NCBI GenBank assembly: GCA_964361075.1
Contig: CAYHZL010000061.1
Location: forward strand, 1 to 17,418
Direction: 5' to 3'
Length of the DNA: 17,418 nucleotides
DNA from: CAYHZL01 sp964361075
GTDB taxonomy: Bacteria > Bacteroidota > Ignavibacteria > UBA10030 > UBA8401
The notes below the pieces were generated by a model. The model saw nothing but the letters and a program-made list of their open reading frames with translations. It was not told where the DNA came from and did no database searches. The stretch's first letter is position 1, and each line of letters opens with the position of its first letter. This document shows positions 7,249-13,692 of this stretch, in pieces. The position numbers were made by a program, and so were the translations under genes.

Positions 7249-8589
7249 TTACGCCTCAATTGAGATTAATTTTTTATCGGAAATAGTTTCTTCAAGTCTT
7301 TCCAGAACACCTACACATTCTTCACCATTAAATTCCGTTATCTTCACAAGCGCGACTGAATTTTCTATCATTGGTTGATACGGCACTTTCACTCGAATGT
7401 AATTTTCTGTATATCCGGTTAGCATATCGTTTTCAATTGTTCCTTCAATAAGTACCCGGTGCGTCGTTCCAATTGCAGATTGGTAAAAGATATTTTTTTT
7501 CTTTTGACCAAGCATACGGAGCCGCTCGCTATGCGAAAAACGAATGCGTGGTTCGATTCTTCCTTTTAGAGTAATTGAAGGCGTGTTCGGGCGTTCCGAA
7601 TAAGTGAACACATGAAGATAGCTAATCGGTAATTCTTGAATAAAATTAAATGACTGTTCAAATAGTTCTTCTGTTTCACCGGGAAAACCGACAATACTGT
7701 CAACGCCTATTCCTGCATCGGAAGAACGTGCGCGAATTTTTTGAATCAGTTCACGATATTGTTCCGTTGTATAGCGACGACGCATCGTGCGAAGAATCTC
7801 GTCTGTGCCGCTTTGAAGTGGAATGTGAAAATGATTGCAAAATTTTTCCGACGCAATCCAATAATCAAGTAATTCATCATTCAATAAATTCGGTTCAATA
7901 GAACTGATGCGTATGCGTTCAACACCATCAACACAATCTAATGCTTTCAATAATTCAAGCAGCGACTCTCCATCATTCTTACCGTAATCGCCGACATTGA
8001 CACCGGTCAGAATTATTTCTTTATATCCTAACTCGACAAGTTCTTCGGCTTGTTTCACGCAAGCAGAAATTGACTGGCTTCTGCTTACACCACGTGCAAG
8101 TGGAATAGTGCAAAACGAACAAGTGAAATCGCAGCCATCTTGTACTTTCAAAAATGCGCGGGTACGATCGTCAACACCGCCGGAATATGCGGGACCAAAA
8201 TCATTTGCATGTTGAATAGGTGAAACATGAACTTGCGGTGAAATGTTTTTTTCGAATTGATTCGCAAATTCAAACATGCGAAATTTTTCACTCGCACCAA
8301 GCACCATATCAACGCCGTCAATCGAAGCGATTGTTTCAGGCGAAAGCTGTGCGTAACATCCAACAATTGTAACGAACGCACCGGGTGATGTTCGTAATGC
8401 ACGACGGACTATTTGCCGCGCTTCTCGGTCTGCACGTTCAGTAACGCTGCATGTATTCACCACGCACACATCGGCATGTTCGCCAAATGAAACTATATCG
8501 AAACCGCGATCTTTAAACTGTCGTTCAAGCGACGCGGTTTCGGCATAATTTAATTTACAACCTAATGTGTAGAAGGAAACTTTTTTCAT
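7249..8589 (-). CDS. mtaB: tRNA (t6A37) methylthiotransferase
   Basis: Radical-SAM methylthiotransferase of the MtaB subgroup, predicted to convert t6A37 to ms2t6A37 in ANN-decoding tRNAs. 446 residues. The N-terminal UPF0004 domain has the three cluster cysteines C11 (TLGCKLN), C47 (VNTCSVT) and C78 (IVGCYAQ). The radical-SAM CxxxCxxC motif is C153, C157 and C160 in VQDGCDFTCSFCTIPLARG. A TRAM-like C-terminal domain covers about 375-435. CKLNYAE and CDFTCSFCTIP favour MtaB over MiaB or RimO. ATG start with no SD. The stop overlaps an in-frame ATG of the next ORF, but the better start of that gene is 59 nt downstream. rpsA lies upstream across a 72-nt gap. Confidence 0.93.
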   Translation of the reverse strand: MKKVSFYTLGCKLNYAETASLERQFKDRGFDIVSFGEHADVCVVNTCSVTERADREARQIVRRALRTSPGAFVTIVGCYAQLSPETIASIDGVDMVLGASEKFRMFEFANQFEKNISPQVHVSPIQHANDFGPAYSGGVDDRTRAFLKVQDGCDFTCSFCTIPLARGVSRSQSISACVKQAEELVELGYKEIILTGVNVGDYGKNDGESLLELLKALDCVDGVERIRISSIEPNLLNDELLDYWIASEKFCNHFHIPLQSGTDEILRTMRRRYTTEQYRELIQKIRARSSDAGIGVDSIVGFPGETEELFEQSFNFIQELPISYLHVFTYSERPNTPSITLKGRIEPRIRFSHSERLRMLGQKKKNIFYQSAIGTTHRVLIEGTIENDMLTGYTENYIRVKVPYQPMIENSVALVKITEFNGEECVGVLERLEETISDKKLISIEA

Positions 8590-8606
8590 TCGTACGAATA
8601 AAATAA

Positions 8607-8649
8607 TGCCACAGAGTTCACAGAGTATTCTTCTGCGCTCTCTGTGGCA
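8607..8649. repeat. CCACAGAG-type inverted repeat downstream of rpsA, possible terminator
   Basis: TGCCACAGAG (8607-8616) pairs perfectly with CTCTGTGGCA (8640-8649), 10 bp with a 23-nt loop. A further CACAGAG (8619-8625) in the loop can compete for the same right arm. On the minus strand it follows the rpsA stop by 12 nt and is followed by ATTATTTTATT, a poor T-tract. It may act as an rpsA terminator or mRNA-end stabiliser, or be a dispersed repeat; the sequence alone does not decide. Confidence 0.55.
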
Positions 8650-8661
8650 AGTAAAAAAATA

Positions 8662-10404
8662 TTACAATACTTCTGATGCAGCTCTCTTTTCCTCTTCAGT
8701 CGGAGGAATTGGTGCAACATCTTTCAATGTAATCGGTGGAAGTTTATGTTTCTCAACATATTCATCCACAACTTTTTGTTCTTTACCGCGCAAATATTCT
8801 ACGACGGAAAGAACAATTTTTTTACTGTCACCATCAAACTCGATGACGGTCATCGGCAGTGTATCTTCGATCTGGAACGAATCAGCAATATTTTTAATTG
8901 AAGTTTGCGAAAGTTGTGAAAGCGGCACAAAGCCATCCACGCCCATCGGCAATTCAACAATTACTCCCTTTTCAATAATGCGAACAATCTTTCCTTCAAC
9001 ACCAGTACCGATCTTGTATGCATAACCAAATGCTTTCCACGGATTTTCAACAAGCTGTTTATGTCCGAGTGAAATGCGACGTTGGTCAACATCAATACCA
9101 AGAATGATAACATCAATCGGATCGCCTTTTTTCACAGTCTCGCCGGGATGACGAATCTTTTTTGTCCACGACAAATCTGAAATGTGAATCAAGCCATCAA
9201 TACCTTGCTCAAGTTCAACAAACACACCAAAGTTGGTGAGGTTGCGAACAATTCCGGTATGACGTGAATCCACAGGATATTTTACAAGCAATGTTGACCA
9301 CGGATCCGGTTCAAGTTGTTTAATACCGATAGAAATTTTCTTGTTGTCTTTATCCAGCGAAAGAATTACAGCTTCTATCACCTGTCCCATCGAAACCATT
9401 TGCGACGGATGTTTTACATGTTGTGTCCAGCTCATTTCTGAAATGTGAATCAGACCTTCGATGCCTTTTTCAATTTCGATGAACGCACCATAATCGGTGA
9501 GCGAAACAACTTTGCCGCTGACTTTTGTTCCGACAGGATATTTGCTTTGAATATTTTCCCACGGATGTGATAGCAATTGTTTCATGCCGAGAGAAATACG
9601 TTTCTTCTCTTCGTCAAAATCCAACACAACAACGTTTACTGTTTGATCAAGCTTCACAACTTCTGAAGGATGATTGACGCGACCCCATGAAAGGTCGGTA
9701 ATATGCACAAGACCATCAACACCGCCAAGATCGATGAACACACCGAAATCGGCAATAGCTTTTACAGATCCTTCGAGAATTTGTCCTTTTTCTAATCCGG
9801 TGAGAATACCTTTGCGTTGATCAGCCATTGATTCTTCAACAAGCACCTTGTGGCTGACAACAATATTTTCTGACGGATGATTAATTTTTACGACACGGAA
9901 ATCCATTTCTTTTCCGATGAGTGCATCGAAATCGCGAACAGGTTTTACGTCAATTTGCGAACCCGGAAGGAACGCATCAATGCCGTACATATCCACGACA
10001 ATGCCGCCTTTAATTCTGCGCATACAACGTCCGCGCAACACTTCGCCGGTGGTGTGTGCACGCGTAACTCGTTCCCACACACGCATAAAATCTGCACGCT
10101 TGCGTGAAAGAACAAGCTGTCCATCTTTATCTTCGATGCTTTCCAAATAGACTTCAACTTCATCGCCGATTTTTAATTCATCGAGATTTGTGAATTCGTT
10201 AACTGAAACTGTCCCTTCAGATTTAAAACCGATATCCAACGACACTTCATTGTCGCCGATATGTACGATTTTGCCTTTGACAATTTCATTTTGTGTAATT
10301 TTTCCGAGAGTAGCTTCGTACATCGCGGCAAGCTGTTTGAACTCTTCGTCCGAATATAATTTTTCTTCGACAAAGGCATCAGCTACGTGTTCATTATGTG
10401 ACAT
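8662..10404 (-). CDS. rpsA: 30S ribosomal protein S1
   Basis: RNA-binding S1 protein of the small ribosomal subunit, which brings mRNA to the 30S subunit. With the start at 10404 it has 580 residues and six S1 (OB-fold) domains at about 41-104, 121-188, 209-277, 294-364, 381-450 and 467-535. Domains 3-5 are closest to consensus, with GVFIDLGGVDGLVHITDLSW, GAFIEIEKGIEGLIHISEMSW and GVFVELEQGIDGLIHISDLSW. Domains 1, 2 and 6 are divergent, as in other six-domain S1 proteins. The ORF can extend to an ATG at 10419, but AAGGAG (10410-10415) is 5 nt before the ATG at 10404 and would lie inside the longer version, so I chose 10404. It follows cmk-ispH, a common S1 neighbourhood, and has a 267-nt leader region. 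Confidence 0.96.
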   Translation of the reverse strand: MSHNEHVADAFVEEKLYSDEEFKQLAAMYEATLGKITQNEIVKGKIVHIGDNEVSLDIGFKSEGTVSVNEFTNLDELKIGDEVEVYLESIEDKDGQLVLSRKRADFMRVWERVTRAHTTGEVLRGRCMRRIKGGIVVDMYGIDAFLPGSQIDVKPVRDFDALIGKEMDFRVVKINHPSENIVVSHKVLVEESMADQRKGILTGLEKGQILEGSVKAIADFGVFIDLGGVDGLVHITDLSWGRVNHPSEVVKLDQTVNVVVLDFDEEKKRISLGMKQLLSHPWENIQSKYPVGTKVSGKVVSLTDYGAFIEIEKGIEGLIHISEMSWTQHVKHPSQMVSMGQVIEAVILSLDKDNKKISIGIKQLEPDPWSTLLVKYPVDSRHTGIVRNLTNFGVFVELEQGIDGLIHISDLSWTKKIRHPGETVKKGDPIDVIILGIDVDQRRISLGHKQLVENPWKAFGYAYKIGTGVEGKIVRIIEKGVIVELPMGVDGFVPLSQLSQTSIKNIADSFQIEDTLPMTVIEFDGDSKKIVLSVVEYLRGKEQKVVDEYVEKHKLPPITLKDVAPIPPTEEEKRAASEVL

Positions 10405-10409
10405 TACAA

Positions 10410-10415
10410 CTCCTT
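10410..10415 (-). promoter_or_regulatory. Shine-Dalgarno site of rpsA
   Basis: Minus-strand AAGGAG with a 5-nt spacer (TTGTA) to the rpsA ATG. It is the strongest SD seen in the window and fixes the start. A 6-bp hairpin (ATTCCG 10418-10423 / CGGAAT 10430-10435) ends 2 nt before it on the mRNA. Confidence 0.8.
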
Positions 10416-10572
10416 GCATTCCGTATTCGCGGAATTAATAACTACTGCAGTGCAATGTGAACAGCCATCAGATTCATTGTACAGAGCAAATAATTATCGT
10501 TGATCGTTAGTGATTGATTTAGTGAATTACGATGACTTTAAATTTTTATTTCTCTATTGGGTTGAATACCCC

Positions 10573-10640
10573 GACGCTCGCGTCGTCATTCCGGTGAAAG
10601 CCGGAATCTACAAGATGGATGCCAGCGTACGTTGGCATGA
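10573..10640. repeat. GTCATTCCGG...GGCATGAC repeat in the ispH-rpsA gap
   Basis: A chain of hairpins: GACG/CGTC (10573-10576/10581-10584), then GTCAT (10585-10589) and ATGAC (10636-10640) as short inverted borders. Within the borders are ATTCCGG/CCGGAAT (10588-10594/10601-10607, 6-nt loop) and a second arm TGCCAGCG...TTGGCA (10620-10637), whose one non-Watson-Crick position is a G-T wobble. It is GC-rich in an AT-rich gap and has no coding capacity. It resembles dispersed repeats built on ATTCC(N)nGGAAT in other bacteria (for example Neisseria dRS3). That it is a family in this genome is inferred. Confidence 0.65.
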
Positions 10641-10646
10641 CAAATA

Positions 10647-10666
10647 CTCCGCAGCTTGCTGCGGAG
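10647..10666 (-). terminator. Hairpin at the end of ispH, possible terminator
   Basis: A perfect 8-bp stem CTCCGCAG (10647-10654) / CTGCGGAG (10659-10666) with a CTTG loop lies 5 nt past the ispH stop codon. The minus-strand downstream sequence TATTTGTC is not a good T-tract. It may terminate cmk-ispH weakly or protect the mRNA end. Its GC-rich palindromic look also fits the neighbouring repeat element. Confidence 0.45.
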
Positions 10667-10671
10667 ATAAT

Positions 10672-11565
10672 TTATTTCGCCATTGCGAAACTTTGTATTT
10701 CGATTGATTTTTGTATCCGTTCCATTAACCATTGCGGTGTTGATGTCGCTCCGCTAATACCGACAGTCTGAGCGCCATCAAACCATTCCGTTTGCAATTC
10801 CGATTCATCTTCAATAAAAAATGTTTTTGGGTTTTCAGATTTTGCAATTTCAAAAAGCACTTTGCCGTTGGAGCTCATTTTCCCTGCAACAAAAATCATC
10901 ACATCGTTGCTGCGGGAAAATTCACGAAGTTTTTTATCGCGACCGGATACTTGTCCGCAAATAGTATCCTTCGCGTGAAAATCAATTGCCATTTCTTCAA
11001 ATGTGCCTACTTCAAACTCGGCATTAATCCGCGCTTTTATTGCATCACGGATTTTGTAAAATGTTTCTTTGTCCATTGTTGTTTGCGAAAACAACACGGT
11101 ATTTTTTGTGAAATCGAGTGCATCAAGTTCGGCAATAGATTTAATTACAATTGCCGTATTATTCGTGTGCCCGACAAGACCAATAACTTCTGCATGATCT
11201 TTTTTTCCGAAAATGACGACTTGAAAACCTTTGTCGTAAAATTTCCGAATACGTTCCTGCACTTTGGTTACCACCGGACACGTTGCATCAATCAGTTCAA
11301 TACCAAGCTCTTTTGCTTTTCGATATGTTTCCGGCGGCTCACCATGCGCACGAATTAATACTTTCGCATCTTTGATGTTTTCCAAATCAGCGTGACGAAT
11401 TGTTTGCAAACCTTTTGCTTCGAGTCGTTCAATCTCGACAGGATTATGAATAATCTCGCCGAGCGAATATAGTTTTTTCGAATCGTTCAATTCCTGTTCC
11501 GCAATATCAACTGTGCGAACAACGCCCCAGCAAAATCCGGAATTTTTATCAACGGTAACGATCAT
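10672..11565 (-). CDS. ispH: 4-hydroxy-3-methylbut-2-enyl diphosphate reductase
   Basis: Iron-sulfur enzyme of the last MEP-pathway step, reducing HMBPP to IPP and DMAPP. 297 residues, usual length for a standalone IspH. The cluster cysteines are C12 (SGFCWGV), C96 (DATCPVV) and C203 (DTICGQ). Substrate-site residues fall at the expected places: H40 in IIHNP, H74 in AHGEPP, and H124 with E126 in KKDHAEV. The ATG overlaps the cmk stop by 4 nt (ATGA type), so the two genes are translationally coupled. cmk-ispH-rpsA neighbourhoods, including fusions, occur in other phyla. The enzyme implies the MEP route for isoprenoids. A hairpin and a repeat element follow the stop. Confidence 0.97.
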   Translation of the reverse strand: MIVTVDKNSGFCWGVVRTVDIAEQELNDSKKLYSLGEIIHNPVEIERLEAKGLQTIRHADLENIKDAKVLIRAHGEPPETYRKAKELGIELIDATCPVVTKVQERIRKFYDKGFQVVIFGKKDHAEVIGLVGHTNNTAIVIKSIAELDALDFTKNTVLFSQTTMDKETFYKIRDAIKARINAEFEVGTFEEMAIDFHAKDTICGQVSGRDKKLREFSRSNDVMIFVAGKMSSNGKVLFEIAKSENPKTFFIEDESELQTEWFDGAQTVGISGATSTPQWLMERIQKSIEIQSFAMAK

Positions 11566-12233
11566 TCTATTTTTTCTTTTGCACGAGCGACAATAAATTG
11601 TACTTGCTCATCAATGGAAAGATGTGTCGTATCTAATACAACTGCATCATCAGCTTTTTTCAAGGGACTTGCTTCGCGTGTTGAATCAATGCGATCGCGC
11701 TCCGCAATTTCATTTTTCAAATTATCCAGATCAACAGCTACGCCTTTGCCCTGCATTTCTTTCTGACGACGAACCGCGCGCTCTCGTGCATCAGCAATCA
11801 TAAAAATTTTCAATTCGGCGCTTGGAAACACTACTGTGCCGATATCTCTTCCTTCCAAAACAATGCCGCCATTTTTTCCCATCGCGCGTTGTTCGTTCAC
11901 CATCAGTTCGCGCACACGAGAGACGGCGCTTACTGCACTGACAATATTCGTAACTTCAGGCGACCGAATTTCTTCGTTCACCAATATGCCATCCAACAAC
12001 ACATCGACATTACCGTTGTGTAATTGTAATTGAACTGAAGTGGAACTTGCCAACGCCGCAATCGAAGAACTATCTGAAGGTTCAATCTTATGCCGAAGAA
12101 CTTTCAACGCTATCGCACGATACATCGCGCCGGTATCTATGTGAAGATATCCGAGAACAGATGCAACGCGTTTTGCAGTTGTACTTTTTCCGGATGCTGC
12201 CGGACCATCAATCGCAATAATAATTTTTTTCAA
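11562..12233 (-). CDS. cmk: Cytidylate kinase
   Basis: Phosphorylates CMP and dCMP with ATP. 223 residues, typical. The P-loop GPAASGKS is at 10-17, followed by LHIDTGAMYRAIALK (substrate site). The GKNGGIVLEGRDIGTVVFPSAELKIF region and the lid-type RERAVRRQKEM follow in order. The start codon is TTG: reading upstream in frame there is no ATG or GTG before the TAA at 12273-12275, and starting later would remove the P-loop strand. No SD precedes it. It is the first gene of cmk-ispH (4-nt overlap) and is transcribed divergently from the plus-strand RNA methyltransferase gene. Confidence 0.95.
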   Translation of the reverse strand: MKKIIIAIDGPAASGKSTTAKRVASVLGYLHIDTGAMYRAIALKVLRHKIEPSDSSSIAALASSTSVQLQLHNGNVDVLLDGILVNEEIRSPEVTNIVSAVSAVSRVRELMVNEQRAMGKNGGIVLEGRDIGTVVFPSAELKIFMIADARERAVRRQKEMQGKGVAVDLDNLKNEIAERDRIDSTREASPLKKADDAVVLDTTHLSIDEQVQFIVARAKEKIE

Positions 12234-12260
12234 TACAATTATTCTATAAGAATTTGAATA

Positions 12261-12289
12261 AATATACTTATTTTAGACTCATAAAACAA
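12261..12289 (-). promoter_or_regulatory. Candidate sigma-70-like promoter for cmk
   Basis: On the minus strand TTGTTT (12284-12289) and TATATT (12261-12266) are 17 nt apart. The -10 matches consensus at 5 of 6 and the -35 at only 3 of 6. A start about 7 nt downstream would give a leader of roughly 20 nt before the cmk TTG. The position is sensible, but in AT-rich DNA such matches arise by chance. Confidence 0.3.
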
Positions 12290-12340
12290 ACGCGAAAAAA
12301 ACCGGTTTGATTGCCCTTCAAACTCTAATTCGTAATTTTT

Positions 12341-12478
12341 AATTAGTTCTCGCTGAAAAAGTCATTGCGAGCGAGTGTTTTTAATGAGCGAAGTAATATT
12401 TTCTTCAAATTTTTAAGATTGCTTCGGCAAAAAACACCTCGCAATGACGCGCAAAAAGTATTTCAGTGAGAACTAATT
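12341..12478. repeat. Nested inverted-repeat element between cmk and the TrmH-family gene
   Basis: An outer 18-bp inverted repeat (12341-12358 and 12461-12478; AATTAGTTCTCGCTGAAA, one mismatch that is a G-T wobble) encloses a perfect 11-bp pair, GTCATTGCGAG (12361-12371) / CTCGCAATGAC (12438-12448). Further inside, GTGTTTTT...GCGAAG and CTTCGGCAAAAAACAC pair imperfectly, so the whole 138 bp can fold as one long hairpin. CTAATTCG occurs at 12325-12332 and again at 12473-12480, a possible but weak direct-repeat flank. There is no coding capacity. It fills most of the divergent intergenic region and ends 18 nt before the methyltransferase ATG. The TCATTGCGAG...GAAGCAAT body resembles repeats in many unrelated bacteria; mobility is inferred. 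Confidence 0.75.
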
Positions 12479-12496
12479 CGAACTTTACTTTGACTA

Positions 12497-13030
12497 ATGC
12501 GAAAACTTACACACGACGAAATTGCTGAAAGCAGAATAAAACTTGAAGAAATTGATACAATAAAACGCCTTCCTCTCTATGCCATGGCAGATAATATTCG
12601 CAGCCTCTACAATGTTGGTTCAATGTTTCGCTCATCGGATGGCGCAATGATTAGCAAACTTTTTCTGACAGGATTCACTCCACATCCGCCGCGAAAAGAA
12701 ATTGATAAAACAGCGCTCGGTGCAACACAAACTGTTCCGTGGGAATATTACAAAAATCCGCTCGATGCAATTGCAATCTTGAAAGGACAAAAAATAAAAA
12801 TTTGTGTGTTGGAATTAACCACGCAGAGTAAACCATATTTTACGACAGAGAAAAAAGATTTTCCGTTGTGTCTTGTTGTTGGAAATGAAATTACCGGAGT
12901 ATCAAAAGAAATAATTCAGCAAGCGGATATGGCGATAGAAATTCCAATGTTCGGATACAAACAGTCGCTTAATGTCGCCGTTGCGTATGGAATTGTGTTG
13001 TACGATTTCGTGCGGATTCTTTCTGAATGA
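12497..13030 (+). CDS. SpoU/TrmH-family RNA 2'-O-methyltransferase
   Basis: SPOUT-class SAM-dependent methyltransferase, predicted to methylate a ribose 2'-OH in tRNA or rRNA; the target cannot be read from the sequence. 177 residues, i.e. a bare catalytic domain with a short helical N-terminus and no L30e-like substrate-binding domain. Motif 1 is NIRSLYNVGSMFRSSDG (33-49) with the catalytic arginine R45. Motif 2 is LVVGNEITGV (126-135) and motif 3 is IPMFGYKQSLNVAVAYGI (149-166), which form the trefoil-knot SAM pocket. It is the only plus-strand gene. It starts with ATG without an SD, 18 nt after a repeat element, and its last 62 nt overlap the convergent regulator gene. Confidence 0.92.
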   Translation: MRKLTHDEIAESRIKLEEIDTIKRLPLYAMADNIRSLYNVGSMFRSSDGAMISKLFLTGFTPHPPRKEIDKTALGATQTVPWEYYKNPLDAIAILKGQKIKICVLELTTQSKPYFTTEKKDFPLCLVVGNEITGVSKEIIQQADMAIEIPMFGYKQSLNVAVAYGIVLYDFVRILSE

Positions 13031-13679
13031 TTTCTTCATTTGATGCAAGCGTGAAGTAATCGCTCTTTTCAATAGTATGAATACGGATTACGCCTGCACG
13101 GACAAGTGTTGTTAAAATTCTCGATGCACGTCGGTGTGATATATTAACAAGTTGTGCAAACTCATCAACAGTAATGCGATTATTAGATTCAAAATATCCA
13201 AACAACTGTTTCTCGTTGTCGCCGATTATTACTGTCAATGGTGGTTTGTCTCGGCGTTCATCGCGTAGTACTTTTATCACTTCTTTGCTGGCAAGCACAG
13301 TATTATCATTCACGCGAATAAAAACTTTTTGTTCTTCATCTTTCTCGTCAACAACGGCATGTGGTTTGTCATCGCTTTCTTCAACTGCAACAGCGATAAC
13401 ATCTTTCCAATTATGCGGAATGATTTCAATCGTAAATTCTACCGGCGGCACACAACACAATTCACTTGCTTGGTGAATAAAATCGAGTTCAGACTTTTCA
13501 CTTTCAACACCAACGATACTACCATCATCATCAACACCGAACAACATAATTCCGCCGCGTGTATTGGCAAAGGCGCTTAACGTCCGCGCAATTTTTTCTG
13601 GCGAAGAAACTTTGCGTTTGAATTCCAGTTCGAATCCTTCGCCTTCTTCAATAAGAAGCTTTATATCTGATATTTTCAT
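12969..13679 (-). CDS. AlbA_2 (Schlafen-like) domain protein with C-terminal winged helix
   Basis: Putative regulator. The N-terminal AlbA_2 / divergent-AAA-type domain (about 1-140) shows FELEFKRK (16-23), the conserved SAFANTRGGIMLFGVDDDG (35-53) and FIRVNDNTVLASKEVIKVL (120-138). These match the E-x-K, AFANtxGG and R-x-g-s-xxxA pattern of the family. The C-terminal 157-211 segment (RITVDEFAQLVNISHRRASRILTTLVRAGVI) reads as a winged helix-turn-helix, so DNA binding is likely; the target is unknown. I chose ATG 13679 (236 aa, 13 nt after the mtgA stop). A GTG at 13703, inside the mtgA 3' end, would add eight residues. The last ~20 residues are basic, look non-domain and are encoded antisense to the methyltransferase motif-3 region. 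It is the last gene of the rel-ruvX-mtgA operon. Confidence 0.85.
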   Translation of the reverse strand: MKISDIKLLIEEGEGFELEFKRKVSSPEKIARTLSAFANTRGGIMLFGVDDDGSIVGVESEKSELDFIHQASELCCVPPVEFTIEIIPHNWKDVIAVAVEESDDKPHAVVDEKDEEQKVFIRVNDNTVLASKEVIKVLRDERRDKPPLTVIIGDNEKQLFGYFESNNRITVDEFAQLVNISHRRASRILTTLVRAGVIRIHTIEKSDYFTLASNEEIIQKESARNRTTQFHTQRRH

Positions 13680-13692
13680 TTCCAAGTTTCGT

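Noticed and set aside
10792..11358. 188-codon open frame antisense to ispH
   Set aside because: Composition is typical of an antisense shadow (many Phe, Cys, Asn); ispH on the other strand has all its catalytic residues.
12969..13679. AlbA_2/Schlafen-type gene as part of an antiphage defence system
   Set aside because: It sits in a housekeeping operon with no nuclease, helicase or other defence partner, and carries a winged helix that suggests regulation.
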